Below, one piece after another: positions 1 to 9,677 of a DNA stretch of 64,000 bases. The stretch is taken from assembly GCF_900207575.1 (NCBI RefSeq), contig NZ_OAOQ01000002.1:238587-302586 (forward strand), written 5' to 3'. Numbering within the stretch: position 1 is the stretch's first letter; the number at the start of each line of letters is the position of its first letter. The DNA comes from Cereibacter ovatus. GTDB lineage: Bacteria; Pseudomonadota; Alphaproteobacteria; Rhodobacterales; Rhodobacteraceae. A program made the translations under genes and the position numbers. Under the pieces are notes generated by a model. That model made no database searches, was not told where the DNA came from, and worked only from the letters and a program-made list of their open reading frames with translations.

Positions 1-9
1 TTTATTGCT

Positions 10-23
10 TTGATTCAGATCAA
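10..23. promoter_or_regulatory. FNR box upstream of fnrL
   Basis: The sequence TTGATTCAGATCAA is a perfect TTGAT-N4-ATCAA palindrome, the FNR/FnrL consensus. It ends 14 bases before the fnrL start codon. A site this close to the start would overlap or follow the promoter, so negative autoregulation is the simplest inference; activation is less likely from this position. Confidence 0.85.
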
Positions 24-37
24 GCGGGAAAGCCGGC

Positions 38-784
38 ATGTCGCTGCACGAAGTTCCGATCCTTCTCCACCGTTGCGGCGACTGTCCGATCCGGCATCGT
101 GCCGTCTGCGCGCGTTGCGATACGGACGAACTCAGCACGCTGGAGCAGATCAAGTATTACCGCAGCTATCAGGCTGGCCAGACGGTGATCTGGTCCGGGG
201 ACAAGATGGATTTCGTGGCCTCGGTGGTCACCGGGATCGCCACGCTGACCCAGACGATGGAGGACGGCCGCCGCCAGATGGTGGGCCTGTTGTTGCCGTC
301 GGATTTCGTGGGGCGGCCGGGCCGGCAGACCGTGGCCTATGACGTGACCGCCACAACCGATCTGCTGATGTGTTGTTTCCGACGCAAGCCGTTCGAAGAG
401 ATGATGCACCGCACCCCCCATGTCGGGCAGCGACTTCTCGAAATGACACTGGATGAGCTGGACGCCGCGCGAGAGTGGATGTTGCTTCTGGGCCGCAAGA
501 CCGCGCGCGAGAAGATCGCAAGCCTGCTGGCCATCATCGCCCGGCGCGACGCGGCGCTGAAGCTGCGCGATTCGAAGGGGCCGATGACCTTCGATCTGCC
601 GCTGACGCGCGAGGAGATGGCCGATTACCTTGGCCTGACGCTGGAAACCGTCAGCCGGCAGGTCTCGGCGCTGAAACGCGACGGGGTGATCTCGTTGGAA
701 GGCAAGCGCCATGTGATCGTGAACGACTTCGCGCGCCTGCTGGAAGAAGCCGGCGACGACAGCGACGGCGGCCTGCCGGTCTGA
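38..784 (+). CDS. fnrL: FnrL, oxygen-sensing Crp/Fnr-family regulator
   Basis: This is the 248-residue global regulator of microaerobic and anaerobic metabolism, which binds DNA as a dimer when it holds an oxygen-labile [4Fe-4S] cluster. The N-terminal cysteines C13, C16, C24 and C27 plus C112/C113 in the cyclic-nucleotide-binding-like domain match the cluster ligand pattern of Rhodobacter FnrL. The C-terminal winged helix-turn-helix (about residues 185-220) contains ETVSR, the FNR-type recognition motif. The ATG has GGGAAAG about 6 bases upstream. It stands next to the cbb3 oxidase genes, which it is known to control in Rhodobacter, and its own FNR box lies just upstream. Identification is firm. 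Confidence 0.96.
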   Translation: MSLHEVPILLHRCGDCPIRHRAVCARCDTDELSTLEQIKYYRSYQAGQTVIWSGDKMDFVASVVTGIATLTQTMEDGRRQMVGLLLPSDFVGRPGRQTVAYDVTATTDLLMCCFRRKPFEEMMHRTPHVGQRLLEMTLDELDAAREWMLLLGRKTAREKIASLLAIIARRDAALKLRDSKGPMTFDLPLTREEMADYLGLTLETVSRQVSALKRDGVISLEGKRHVIVNDFARLLEEAGDDSDGGLPV

Positions 785-812
785 CCTGCCGCGCCGTTGC
801 CCTGACCGACCA

Positions 813-841
813 TGAAAAAGCCCGCCCCTGTCAGGGCGGGC
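813..841 (-). terminator. Intrinsic terminator of the usp gene
   Basis: An 8-bp GC stem (820-827 with 834-841) is followed, on the minus strand, by a run of T. It lies about 20 bases past the stop of the universal stress protein gene and may also stop fnrL transcripts from the other side. Confidence 0.75.
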
Positions 842-860
842 AGATCCGGCGCAGTGAGCG

Positions 861-1709
861 TCAGTGCGCCATCAGGACCGGCACTTCGGCCAGTTCCAGC
901 ATGTCACGGGTGGCCCCGCCCAGGATCGCCTCGCGGAAGCGCGAATGGCCATAGGCCCCCATCACCAGCAGATCGGCATTCTGGTCGCGCACATGGCGAC
1001 CGATCACGTCCGAAATGCGCGGCAGCGTTCTGGCCAGCACCGAGACCTCGGCCCGCACCCCGTGGCGGACCAGCATCTGGCACAGCGCCCCGCCGGGGTC
1101 TGACCGTTCGGCGCCATGGGCCGAAGGATCGACGATCACGATGTTCACGATCTCGGCGTTCAGCAGGAAGGGCATGGCCTTGCGCACCGCGGCCAACGCC
1201 TCGCGGCTCTGGTCCCAGGCGATCACCACGCGGCCGCCGAAACTTTGGCTGAGCGCGGGGTCGTCGGGAAGCACCAGCACCGGCGCCTGACCGTCGAACA
1301 GCGCGGATTCGACCACGGCCTCGGCCTCGGGTCCGCGGCCCTTGCCATAGGGGCGGCCCACCACCACCAGATCGGCAAAGCGTGATCGCAGCGCGACCAG
1401 CCCGGCAAGGCCGCCCATCTGCGCCACCGCCGTCTCGACCGAGGCGCGCAGCCCTGCCGGTTGCCCGGCCAGCACGGCCGCGGCGGCCTTTTCAACGGCC
1501 TTTGCCTCTTGTTCGGCGCGTTCCAGCGCCATTTGCAGCACCACCGCCGTGCCGCCCATGTTGTAATAGGCCACCTGGGTTCCATCGATCCCCAGTGCGA
1601 GCACGTCGAGATGAGCATCCTCGGCCAGCGCAAGGCGTGCCGCGACCGAGATCGCGGGCTCGACCCGATCCGGCGAGGTGGCCACCGTCAGCAACGATTT
1701 GTAGGCCAT
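861..1709 (-). CDS. Tandem universal stress protein (UspA family)
   Basis: The product is 282 residues, the length of a two-domain Usp protein. Each half has the Rossmann-like Usp fold; the second ends in the ATP-binding pattern GAYGHSRFREAILGGATR (G-x2-G-x9-G-S/T type). I start at the ATG preceded by GGAGG at a 7-base spacing rather than at an ATG 34 codons upstream. The same gene (orf277) sits between fnrL and ccoN in Rhodobacter capsulatus and sphaeroides. It is divergent from ccoN across two FNR boxes, so FnrL control of both is likely. Its biochemical role is unknown. Confidence 0.9.
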   Translation of the reverse strand: MAYKSLLTVATSPDRVEPAISVAARLALAEDAHLDVLALGIDGTQVAYYNMGGTAVVLQMALERAEQEAKAVEKAAAAVLAGQPAGLRASVETAVAQMGGLAGLVALRSRFADLVVVGRPYGKGRGPEAEAVVESALFDGQAPVLVLPDDPALSQSFGGRVVIAWDQSREALAAVRKAMPFLLNAEIVNIVIVDPSAHGAERSDPGGALCQMLVRHGVRAEVSVLARTLPRISDVIGRHVRDQNADLLVMGAYGHSRFREAILGGATRDMLELAEVPVLMAH

Positions 1710-1772
1710 CAGGCACCCTCCAGGCGATGAACTTTCGTGGGGGGATCCTGAAAGCGAATGGGGCTTTGTTCC

Positions 1773-1786
1773 TTGACGCGGATCAA
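1773..1786. promoter_or_regulatory. FNR box 1 between usp and ccoN
   Basis: TTGACGCGGATCAA fits TTGAC/T-N4-ATCAA with one base off the perfect palindrome. Its centre is about 70 bases from the usp start, so it is placed to activate the usp promoter on the minus strand. It could also help the ccoN promoter. Confidence 0.8.
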
Positions 1787-1804
1787 GTATCAGGACGGAA
1801 ACCA

Positions 1805-1818
1805 TTGACATGGATCAA
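1805..1818. promoter_or_regulatory. FNR box 2 between usp and ccoN
   Basis: TTGACATGGATCAA also fits the FNR consensus. It is centred 32 bp from box 1, close to three helical turns, so both dimers would lie on the same DNA face. It is the nearer of the two to ccoN, about 85 bases before the start. Confidence 0.8.
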
Positions 1819-1903
1819 GGCATAATCCGCGACATGCCGCCACAGACGGACTGTCGGTTAGCCAAGGCCGAGGCGTCGGCCCGCGAAGACGAAGGGACGC
1901 AAG

Positions 1904-3511
1904 ATGTTGGATTATGTTAAGTTGGTCGCGCTCGGCGTGATCGCGCTGCTTGCCGCGATCGCCGCCAACTACGCGCGCGACCTTGCATATATGGTCAATG
2001 CCGTCACGATCATGTTGGTCGCTGGCGGCCTTTTTCTATGGCAGGTTCGCAGGTTGGGGGACGATGTCCGCCCCGCGCCCGCGCTTCAATCCGAGTATAT
2101 GGATGGAGTTGTGCGCTACGGTGTGGTGGCCACGGCCTTCTGGGGCGTCGTGGGCTTTCTGGTGGCGGTGTTCATCGCCTTCCAGCTTGCTTTCCCGGCG
2201 CTGAACTTCGACTGGGCCCATGGCTATCTGAACTTTGGCCGGTTGCGGCCGCTGCACACCTCGGCTGTGATCTTCGCCTTCGGGGGCAACGCGCTGATCG
2301 CGACCAGCTTCTATGTGGTGCAGCGCACCTCGGCGGCGCGGCTGTGGGGCGGAAACCTCGCCTGGTTCGTGTTCTGGGGCTATAACCTGTTCATCGTGCT
2401 GGCGGCCTCGGGTTACCTGCTGGGGGCGACCCAGTCCAAGGAATATGCCGAGCCGGAATGGTATGTGGACCTGTGGCTGACGGTGGTCTGGGTCGCCTAT
2501 CTGGCGGTGTTCCTGGGCACGATCATCAAGCGCAAGGAACCCCACATCTATGTGGCCAACTGGTTCTACCTTGCGTTCATCGTCACCGTGGCGATGCTGC
2601 ATATCTTCAACAACCTGTCGATTCCGGTGTCGATCTTTGGTTCGAAATCGGTGCAGCTGTTCTCGGGCGTGCAGGATGCGATGGTGCAGTGGTGGTATGG
2701 CCACAACGCCGTCGGCTTCTTCCTGACCGCGGGCTTCCTTGGCATGATGTATTACTTTGTGCCGAAACAGGCCGAGCGTCCGGTCTACAGCTACAAGCTG
2801 TCGATCGTGCACTTCTGGGCGCTGATCTTCCTGTATATCTGGGCCGGCCCGCACCACCTTCACTACACCGCGCTGCCGGACTGGGCCGCGACGCTGGGCA
2901 TGGTGTTTTCGATCATGCTGTGGATGCCGTCCTGGGGTGGCATGATCAACGGCCTGATGACGCTGTCGGGCGCCTGGGACAAGCTGCGCACCGACCCGAT
3001 CATCCGCATGATGGTGGTTTCGATCGGCTTCTACGGCATGTCGACCTTTGAAGGGCCGATGATGTCGATCCGTGCGGTGAACTCGCTGTCGCACTACACC
3101 GACTGGACCATCGGCCACGTCCATTCCGGCGCGCTTGGCTGGAACGGCATGATCACCTTCGGCGCGCTTTACTTCCTGACGCCGAAGCTGTGGAACAAAG
3201 AGCGGCTTTACAGCCTGACGCTGGTGTCGTGGCACTTCTGGCTCGCGACCATCGGTATCGTGCTTTACGCCTCGGCGATGTGGGTTTCGGGGATCATGGA
3301 AGGCCTGATGTGGCGTGAAGTCGACGCCAATGGCTTCCTTGTGAACGCCTTTGCGGACACCGTGGCGGCCAAGTTCCCGATGAACGTGGTGCGTGGCATC
3401 GGTGGCGTGCTTTACCTGACCGGCGCGCTCATCATGTGCTACAATATGTGGAAAACCGTGACCTCGGCACCCGAACGGGTGACGCGCGCCACGGCCGTTC
3501 CCGCTGAGTGA
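1904..3511 (+). CDS. ccoN: cbb3-type cytochrome c oxidase subunit I
   Basis: This 535-residue polytopic membrane protein is the catalytic subunit of the high-affinity cbb3 oxidase, which reduces oxygen with electrons from c-type cytochromes and pumps protons. The conserved haem and copper ligand regions are visible: [11 protein letters not shown] for low-spin haem b, [24 protein letters not shown] with the CuB histidines, and the late [12 protein letters not shown]. There are about 12 or more hydrophobic segments. It is the first gene of ccoNOQP and lies downstream of two FNR boxes, as expected for induction at low oxygen. Confidence 0.97.
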   Translation: MLDYVKLVALGVIALLAAIAANYARDLAYMVNAVTIMLVAGGLFLWQVRRLGDDVRPAPALQSEYMDGVVRYGVVATAFWGVVGFLVAVFIAFQLAFPALNFDWAHGYLNFGRLRPLHTSAVIFAFGGNALIATSFYVVQRTSAARLWGGNLAWFVFWGYNLFIVLAASGYLLGATQSKEYAEPEWYVDLWLTVVWVAYLAVFLGTIIKRKEPHIYVANWFYLAFIVTVAMLHIFNNLSIPVSIFGSKSVQLFSGVQDAMVQWWYGHNAVGFFLTAGFLGMMYYFVPKQAERPVYSYKLSIVHFWALIFLYIWAGPHHLHYTALPDWAATLGMVFSIMLWMPSWGGMINGLMTLSGAWDKLRTDPIIRMMVVSIGFYGMSTFEGPMMSIRAVNSLSHYTDWTIGHVHSGALGWNGMITFGALYFLTPKLWNKERLYSLTLVSWHFWLATIGIVLYASAMWVSGIMEGLMWREVDANGFLVNAFADTVAAKFPMNVVRGIGGVLYLTGALIMCYNMWKTVTSAPERVTRATAVPAE

Positions 3512-3524
3512 GAAAGGGAACGCC

Positions 3525-4250
3525 ATGGGTATCCTGAACAAGCACAAGATCCTTGAAACCAACGCCACGCTGCTGCTGATCTTCAGCTTCCTTGTGGTGA
3601 CCATCGGCGGCCTGGTGCAGATCGTGCCGCTGTTCTACCTGGAAAACACCATCGAGAAGGTGGAGGGCGTCCGGCCCTACACCCCTCTCGAACTGGCCGG
3701 TCGCGACATCTACATCCGCGAAGGGTGCTATGTCTGCCACAGCCAGATGATCCGCCCGATGCGCGACGAATTCGAACGCTACGGCCATTACAGCCTTGCC
3801 GCCGAGTCGATGTATGACCACCCGTTCCAGTGGGGGTCCAAACGCACCGGCCCCGACCTTGCCCGGGTGGGGGAACGCTATTCCGACGAATGGCATGTGG
3901 ATCACCTGACCAACCCGCAGTCGGTGGTGCCGGAATCGATCATGCCGAAATACGGCTTCCTGTCGAACCGCGAGATCGACGGCCGCTATATCGGTGACAC
4001 GATGGCGGTTCATCGCCTGATCGGCACACCCTATTCCGACGAGATGATGGAAAGCGCCGTCGCCGACTTCAAGGTGCAGGCCGATCCGAATGGCGACAGC
4101 GACGGGCTGCTGGAACGCTATGGCAAGGCCGCCGTGCGCAACTTTGACGGCCAGCCGCAACTGACCGAGATGGACGCACTGGTCGCCTATCTTCAGGTGC
4201 TGGGCACGATGGTCGATTTCTCGACCTTCAACCCCGACGCAAGCCGGTAA
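3525..4250 (+). CDS. ccoO: cbb3-type cytochrome c oxidase subunit II, monohaem cytochrome c
   Basis: The 241-residue protein has one N-terminal membrane anchor (about residues 15-38) and a periplasmic cytochrome c domain with a single CXXCH (CYVCH, C68-H72). IMPKYGF supplies the likely distal methionine ligand. It passes electrons from CcoP to CcoN. The ATG lies 13 bases after ccoN with AAGGGA upstream. Confidence 0.97.
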   Translation: MGILNKHKILETNATLLLIFSFLVVTIGGLVQIVPLFYLENTIEKVEGVRPYTPLELAGRDIYIREGCYVCHSQMIRPMRDEFERYGHYSLAAESMYDHPFQWGSKRTGPDLARVGERYSDEWHVDHLTNPQSVVPESIMPKYGFLSNREIDGRYIGDTMAVHRLIGTPYSDEMMESAVADFKVQADPNGDSDGLLERYGKAAVRNFDGQPQLTEMDALVAYLQVLGTMVDFSTFNPDASR

Positions 4251-4260
4251 GGGGGCGGGC

Positions 4261-4464
4261 ATGGAAACCTACAGCCTGCTGCGCAGCTTTGCCGACAGCT
4301 GGATGCTGCTGGTTCTGACGCTGTTCTTCGTGGGCGTGGTGTTCTGGGCCTGGCGCCCCGGCAGTCGCCGCGCACATGAAGATGCGGCGAACGCCATCTT
4401 CCGTCACGAGAGGAAACCCGCCGGCGACGATTGGGAATCGGCGTCCGAGGAGGCGAGGAAATGA
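4261..4464 (+). CDS. ccoQ: cbb3-type cytochrome c oxidase subunit CcoQ
   Basis: This is a 67-residue protein with one membrane helix (about residues 15-35, [16 protein letters not shown]) and a charged cytoplasmic tail. CcoQ stabilises the cbb3 complex and, in Rhodobacter sphaeroides, influences redox signalling from the oxidase. Position between ccoO and ccoP, size and topology all agree. Its stop overlaps the ccoP start as ATGA. Confidence 0.93.
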   Translation: METYSLLRSFADSWMLLVLTLFFVGVVFWAWRPGSRRAHEDAANAIFRHERKPAGDDWESASEEARK

Positions 4465-5339
4465 GTGTGAAACCGACGAAACAGAAGCCCGGCGAGCCGC
4501 CGACCACCGGCCATTCCTGGGACGGGATTCAGGAATACGACAACCCGATGCCACGTTGGTGGCTGTGGACCTTCTACGCCTGCATCGCCTGGGCGGCGGG
4601 CTACATGGTGCTTTATCCGGCATGGCCGCTGGTTTCGGCGGCGACACCGGGCCTGCTTGGCTTCTCGACCCGTGGCGATCTGGAAACCGAAAAGCAGCGG
4701 TTCGCCGAGGCCAATTCCGCGATCCAGGCGAAGCTGGTCGAGACCGAGCTGACCCAGATCGCGGCCGATCCCGAACTGCTGCAATATGCCACCAACGCGG
4801 GGGCCGCGGTGTTCCGCACCAACTGCGTGCAGTGCCATGGTTCGGGTGCGGCGGGCGTGCAGGGGCAGGGCTATCCCAACCTGCTGGACGATGACTGGAT
4901 CTGGGGGGGTGACATCGAATCGATCCACTTCACCGTGACCCACGGCATCCGCAACACCACCAACGACGAGGCGCGCTATTCCGAGATGCCGCGCTTTGGC
5001 GCGGACGAGCTTCTGGACAGCACCCAGATTGCCCAGGTGGTCGAGCATGTTCTGGCGATCTCGGGGCAGGACCACGACGCGGCGCTGGCCGCCGAAGGGG
5101 CGGTGGTGTTCGCAGAGAATTGCGCCGCCTGCCACACCGAGGCCGGCACCGGCAGCCGCGATGTCGGCGCACCGAACCTGACCGATGCGATCTGGCTTTA
5201 CGGAGGCGACCGCGAGACCCTGACCGAGACGGTGACCAATGCCCGTTTTGGCGTGATGCCGAACTGGAACGTCCGTCTGACCGAAGCCGACATCCGTTCG
5301 GTTGCGGTCTATGTCCACGGTCTTGGTGGCGGCGAGTAA
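4461..5339 (+). CDS. ccoP: cbb3-type cytochrome c oxidase subunit III, dihaem cytochrome c
   Basis: The 292-residue protein has an N-terminal membrane anchor (about residues 33-62) and two tandem cytochrome c domains with CVQCH (C122-H126) and CAACH (C221-H225). CcoP receives electrons from soluble or membrane cytochromes c and feeds CcoO. I use the ATG that overlaps the ccoQ stop, preceded by GAGGAA, not an upstream ATG inside ccoQ. It is the last gene of ccoNOQP. Confidence 0.97.
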   Translation: MSVKPTKQKPGEPPTTGHSWDGIQEYDNPMPRWWLWTFYACIAWAAGYMVLYPAWPLVSAATPGLLGFSTRGDLETEKQRFAEANSAIQAKLVETELTQIAADPELLQYATNAGAAVFRTNCVQCHGSGAAGVQGQGYPNLLDDDWIWGGDIESIHFTVTHGIRNTTNDEARYSEMPRFGADELLDSTQIAQVVEHVLAISGQDHDAALAAEGAVVFAENCAACHTEAGTGSRDVGAPNLTDAIWLYGGDRETLTETVTNARFGVMPNWNVRLTEADIRSVAVYVHGLGGGE

Positions 5340-5351
5340 CTGTTGATGAAG

Positions 5352-5381
5352 CGGCCCGGGGGACCAATGTTCCCCGGGCCG
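5352..5381 (+). terminator. Hairpin after ccoP
   Basis: A perfect 10-bp GC-rich stem (5352-5361 with 5372-5381) with a 10-base loop lies 12 bases after the ccoP stop. There is no T tract, so it may be a weak terminator or an mRNA-stabilising 3' hairpin that separates ccoNOQP from ccoGHIS. Confidence 0.55.
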
Positions 5382-5565
5382 GCATCGATCCCCTACCCAG
5401 TGTGTGCGTTCCGAGTGCGGGGGGTTGAAATGTGCCGAAGGCAGGAAGCGGGCGGCCTGTCGCGCCGTGAATGTTGTATCACGGATGCGTAATTTGCGCG
5501 AAGTCGAGTTGCGCAGGTCGGTCGGTCTGATAGCACCCGGAACGTGATTGAAGCCGGAGTCCGCA

Positions 5566-6999
5566 GTGACCAGCCCCGATACAGAAACAAGCAACCTTTA
5601 CGCCAAGCGGGAACCCGTGTTCCCCAAGCGCGTCAGCGGCAGCTTTCGCACCTTGAAATGGTGGATCCTTGCCGTGACGCTGGGCATCTACTACGTCTCG
5701 CCCTGGCTTCGCTGGGACCGCGGGCCGAACCTGCCGGATCAGGCGATCCTGATCGACATCGCGAACCGGCGCTTCTTCTTCTTCATGATCGAGATCTGGC
5801 CCCATGAATTCTATTTCGTGGCGGGCCTTCTGATCATGGCGGGGCTGGGGCTGTTCCTGTTCACCTCGGCGGCGGGGCGGGTCTGGTGCGGCTATGCCTG
5901 CCCGCAGACGGTCTGGACCGATCTGTTCATTCAGGTCGAACGCTGGGTCGAGGGCGACCGAAACGCCCGAATCCGCCTGCTGCGTCAACGCTGGAACGGG
6001 GAAAAGCTCCGCAAATATCTGACGAAATGGACGCTTTGGCTGCTGATCAGCGTGGCCACGGGCGGGGCCTGGGTGTTCTATTTCACCGATGCGCCGACGC
6101 TTCTGGTGGATCTTCTGACGCTGGATGCGCATCCGGTGGCCTGGATCACCATCGGCATCCTGACTGCGACGACCTTTGCCTTCGGCGGCTTTGCCCGCGA
6201 ACAGATGTGCATCTATGCCTGTCCCTGGCCCCGGATTCAGGCCGCGATGATGGACGAGGAAACCATCACCGTGGCCTACCGCGAATGGCGCGGCGAGCCG
6301 CGCGGCAAGCTGAAAAAGGGCGAGCCGATCAGCCCCGATCAGGGCGATTGCATCGACTGCATGGCCTGCGTCACCGTCTGCCCGATGGGGATCGACATCC
6401 GGGACGGCCAGCAACTGGCCTGCATCACCTGTGCGCTGTGCATCGACGCCTGCGACGAGGTGATGGACAAGATCGGCAAGCCGCGGGGCCTGATCGGCTA
6501 TCTGGCGCTGACCGACGAACGCGCCGAACGCGCGGGCGAAACGCCGCGCTCGGCCTGGCGGCATGTGTTCCGCACCCGGACGCTGCTTTACACCGCGCTA
6601 TGGTCCGGGGTGGGGATTGCGCTGGTGGTGGCGCTGTTCCTGCGTTCGCCCATCGACATCAACCTGACGCCGGTGCGCAACCCGACCTATGTCACGCTGT
6701 CGGATGGCTCGATCCGCAACACCTATGACCTGCGGCTGCGCAACAAGCAGGGCGATGACCGGCAATACCGCATCACCGTCGCCAGCGAGGCCGACCTTGT
6801 GCTGTCGCTGGAGGGCACGACCGGCGATGTGGTCACCGTTCCGGCGAACGAGACGATGACGCAGCGCGTCTATATCATCTCGGGCAAGGGCACACCGGCG
6901 GCCGAATCGGAACGCACCGATCTGCAAATCTGGGTCGAGGATCTGACCGCCAGCCAGCGGGTCCGCGCCGAAACCATCTTCAACGGAAAGGGCAACTGA
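5566..6999 (+). CDS. ccoG: Cytochrome c oxidase accessory protein CcoG (RdxB/FixG)
   Basis: This is a 477-residue membrane ferredoxin needed for cbb3 maturation; family work links it to copper handling during assembly. Several membrane spans hold the CGYACPQ and CIYACPW cysteine pairs, and two adjacent [4Fe-4S] motifs follow, CIDCMACVTVCP and CITCALCIDAC. A C-terminal Ig-like domain ends the protein. I choose the GTG start because GGAG lies about 7 bases upstream; a TTG six codons earlier has no clear ribosome binding site. It opens the ccoGHIS operon. The 226-base gap before it shows no FNR box that I can support. Confidence 0.94.
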   Translation: MTSPDTETSNLYAKREPVFPKRVSGSFRTLKWWILAVTLGIYYVSPWLRWDRGPNLPDQAILIDIANRRFFFFMIEIWPHEFYFVAGLLIMAGLGLFLFTSAAGRVWCGYACPQTVWTDLFIQVERWVEGDRNARIRLLRQRWNGEKLRKYLTKWTLWLLISVATGGAWVFYFTDAPTLLVDLLTLDAHPVAWITIGILTATTFAFGGFAREQMCIYACPWPRIQAAMMDEETITVAYREWRGEPRGKLKKGEPISPDQGDCIDCMACVTVCPMGIDIRDGQQLACITCALCIDACDEVMDKIGKPRGLIGYLALTDERAERAGETPRSAWRHVFRTRTLLYTALWSGVGIALVVALFLRSPIDINLTPVRNPTYVTLSDGSIRNTYDLRLRNKQGDDRQYRITVASEADLVLSLEGTTGDVVTVPANETMTQRVYIISGKGTPAAESERTDLQIWVEDLTASQRVRAETIFNGKGN

Positions 7000-7000
7000 C

Positions 7001-7459
7001 ATGGCAGAGATGACCGGGCGCAAGGTGCTGGCGATCACGGTGGGGGCTTTCGGTGTCATCATCGCGGTGAACCTGCTGATGGCCTTCAAGGCGATCTCGA
7101 CCTTCCCCGGGCTGGAGGTGCAGAACTCTTACGTTGCCAGCCAGACCTTCGACGCCGAGCGCACGGCCCAGCAGGCGCTGGGCTGGTCGCTGGCGGCCGA
7201 GTATGATCAGGCAGGCCGCGAACTGGTGCTGCGCTTTACCGATGCGGCCGGGCGACCGGCCGCGGTGCATGAACTGGACGTGCTTGTGGGCCGCACCACC
7301 GAAGCGCGCGAGGACCGCCGTCCCGAATTCACACGCGCCGACGGCGCCTTCCGCGCACCGCTGGATCTGGCCCGCGGCAAGTGGATGCTGAAGATCGAGG
7401 CGGCCTCGGCGCCGGGAACGCCGTTCCGTCAGCGCCTTGAACTGTTCGTGCAGGGGTAA
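7001..7459 (+). CDS. ccoH: cbb3 oxidase assembly protein CcoH (FixH)
   Basis: The 152-residue protein has one N-terminal membrane helix (about residues 8-30) and a periplasmic FixH-type beta domain. CcoH interacts with CcoN during assembly of the oxidase. It begins one base after the ccoG stop, and ccoI follows 4 bases later, so translation is probably coupled. Confidence 0.92.
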   Translation: MAEMTGRKVLAITVGAFGVIIAVNLLMAFKAISTFPGLEVQNSYVASQTFDAERTAQQALGWSLAAEYDQAGRELVLRFTDAAGRPAAVHELDVLVGRTTEAREDRRPEFTRADGAFRAPLDLARGKWMLKIEAASAPGTPFRQRLELFVQG

Positions 7460-7463
7460 GCCT

Positions 7464-9677
7464 GTGGCGGTTGCGCAGCGTATCGACCTGCCCGAAGCCG
7501 ATGGTGTCGGCGGGGCCTCGGCCTGCCCGGCCTGTCTTGCCGCGCCTTCGGCCGAACGGCTGGCGGCGATGGCGGGGCCGGCAGGCGGGCGGCTGGTGCT
7601 GTCGCTGCCGACCGCGCATTGCGCGGCCTGCATGACCACGGTGGAAGGCGGGCTGGAAAAGCTGCCCGGCGTGCATTCGGCACGGGTCAACCTGACCCTG
7701 CGCCGGGTGTCGGTCGATGCCGCCCCCGAGGTGACGGCGGATCAGTTGATCGAGACCCTCGCCGGTCTGGGCTATGAGGCGCACGAACTGGATGCGGGCC
7801 TTCTGTCCGCAACCGAGACCGACCGGCAGGGCCGCGATCTGCTGATGCGGCTGGGCGTCGCCGGTTTTTCGATGATGAACGTGATGCTGCTGTCGGTGGC
7901 GGTCTGGTCGGGTGCGGAAAGCGCCACCCGCGATCTGTTCCACTGGATTTCGGCCGCCATCGCGCTGCCGACGGTGGTCTTTGCCGGTCAGCCGTTCTTC
8001 CGCAGCGCGTGGGCCGCGTTGCGGGTCGGGCGGCTGGGGATGGATGTGCCGATCTCGCTGGCGATCATCCTGGCCTCGTCGATCTCGCTGTTTGAGACCT
8101 TTCATTCCGGCCATCACGCCTATTTCGACGCGGCGGTGATGCTGACCTTCTTCCTGCTGGCGGGGCGCTATCTGGATCACCGCACCCGCGCCGTCGCCCG
8201 GTCCGCGGCCGAAGAACTGGCCGCGCTGGAAGTGCCGCGCGCCGTGGCGCTGCGCGAAGGCGCCGAGGTGACAGTGCCGATCTCAGACCTGTCGGTGGGA
8301 GAGCTGATCCGCGTGCGTCCGGGCGGGCGGATGCCGGTGGACGGGGTGGTGGTCGAAGGCTTTTCCGAACTCGACCGCTCGCTTCTGACCGGCGAAAGCC
8401 TGCCGGTGCAGGCCGGCCCCGAAACGGTGGTTTCGGCCGGCGAGGTGAACCTGACCGGCCCGCTGACGGTGCGGGTGACCGCGGCGGGGCGCGATTCATC
8501 CCTGCACCGCATGGCCGATCTGGTTGCGGTCGCGGAAAGCGCCAAGACGCGCTATACCTCGCTTGCGGAACGGGCGTCGCGGCTTTACTCGCCGCTGGTG
8601 CATATCCTGTCGTTTTCGGCCTTCGGGGTCTGGATGTGGATCACCGGGGGGGATCTGCGCACCTCGATCAACATTTCTGCCGCGGTTCTGATCATCACCT
8701 GCCCCTGCGCGCTGGGTCTTGCGGTGCCTGCGGTGGTGACGGCGGCCAGTGGCGGGTTGTTCCGGCGCGGCCTTCTGATCAAGCACGGCACCGCGCTGGA
8801 ACGGCTGGCCGAGGTCGATACCGTGGCGTTCGACAAGACCGGCACGCTGACGCTGGGCACGCCGGATCTGACCAACCTTGCCTCGCATCGGCGCCCGGAT
8901 CTGGAACTGGCCATGGCACTGGCCGAGGCGTCCTCGCATCCTCTGGCGCTGGCGATCGCCGCCTCTGCCCGTGCGGCCGGTATCCGCCCCGCCGTGATCG
9001 ACGATCTGCGCGAGGTTCCGGGCTTTGGTGTCGAGGGGCGCTACCACGGCGTCGTGGTGCGGTTGGGCCGCGCCGACTGGGTGGGGGCGGCGCCGGTTTC
9101 GGTCACGGCCACCTATCTGTCGACGGGGCAGGAGACGCGCGCCTTCACCTTTGCCGACCGCCTGCGCCCCGGCGCGGCCGAGGCGGTGCGCGTGCTGGCC
9201 GCGCAGGGCAAGCGCATCCTGCTGCTGTCGGGCGATACCGAGGCGCCGGTGGCCGATCTGGCCCGCCGTCTGGGCATCGCAGAGTGGCAGTCGGGTGCCC
9301 GCCCCGAGGACAAGGCCGCCCGCATCGCCGCGCTGACGGCCGAAGGCCGGCGCGTGCTGATGGTGGGCGACGGGCTGAACGATACCGCGGCGCTGGCGGC
9401 GGCGCATGTCTCGGTGTCGCCGGCTTCGGCGCTGGATGCGGCGCGGGTGGCATCGGACATCGTGCTGCTGGGGCAGGACATTGCCCCCATTGGCGATGCG
9501 GTGCGGATCGCGGTGAAATCGACCCGGCGGATCAAAGAGAATTTCCTGATCTCGGCCGGCTATAACGTCGTCGCGGTTCCGCTGGCGCTGGTGGGGCTGG
9601 CCACGCCGCTGGCGGCGGCGCTGGCGATGTCGCTGTCCTCGATCAGCGTTTCGCTGAACGCCTTGCGGGTGAAGTGA
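7464..9677 (+). CDS. ccoI: Copper-transporting P1B-type ATPase CcoI (FixI)
   Basis: This 737-residue ATPase exports copper to the periplasm for insertion into the CcoN haem-copper centre. The N-terminus has CPAC (C21-C24) and a heavy-metal domain motif CAAC (C53-C56). Further on are the TGES actuator motif, the intramembrane CPC metal site in TCPCALG, the phosphorylated aspartate in DKTGTLT, the SSHPLA nucleotide motif and GDGLNDTAAL. The GTG start has AGGGG about 8 bases upstream. It overlaps ccoS by one base. Confidence 0.95.
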   Translation: MAVAQRIDLPEADGVGGASACPACLAAPSAERLAAMAGPAGGRLVLSLPTAHCAACMTTVEGGLEKLPGVHSARVNLTLRRVSVDAAPEVTADQLIETLAGLGYEAHELDAGLLSATETDRQGRDLLMRLGVAGFSMMNVMLLSVAVWSGAESATRDLFHWISAAIALPTVVFAGQPFFRSAWAALRVGRLGMDVPISLAIILASSISLFETFHSGHHAYFDAAVMLTFFLLAGRYLDHRTRAVARSAAEELAALEVPRAVALREGAEVTVPISDLSVGELIRVRPGGRMPVDGVVVEGFSELDRSLLTGESLPVQAGPETVVSAGEVNLTGPLTVRVTAAGRDSSLHRMADLVAVAESAKTRYTSLAERASRLYSPLVHILSFSAFGVWMWITGGDLRTSINISAAVLIITCPCALGLAVPAVVTAASGGLFRRGLLIKHGTALERLAEVDTVAFDKTGTLTLGTPDLTNLASHRRPDLELAMALAEASSHPLALAIAASARAAGIRPAVIDDLREVPGFGVEGRYHGVVVRLGRADWVGAAPVSVTATYLSTGQETRAFTFADRLRPGAAEAVRVLAAQGKRILLLSGDTEAPVADLARRLGIAEWQSGARPEDKAARIAALTAEGRRVLMVGDGLNDTAALAAAHVSVSPASALDAARVASDIVLLGQDIAPIGDAVRIAVKSTRRIKENFLISAGYNVVAVPLALVGLATPLAAALAMSLSSISVSLNALRVK

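Noticed and set aside
5340-5565. FNR box upstream of ccoG
   Set aside because: No TTGAT/C-N4-ATCAA match could be found in the gap, although FnrL control would be expected.
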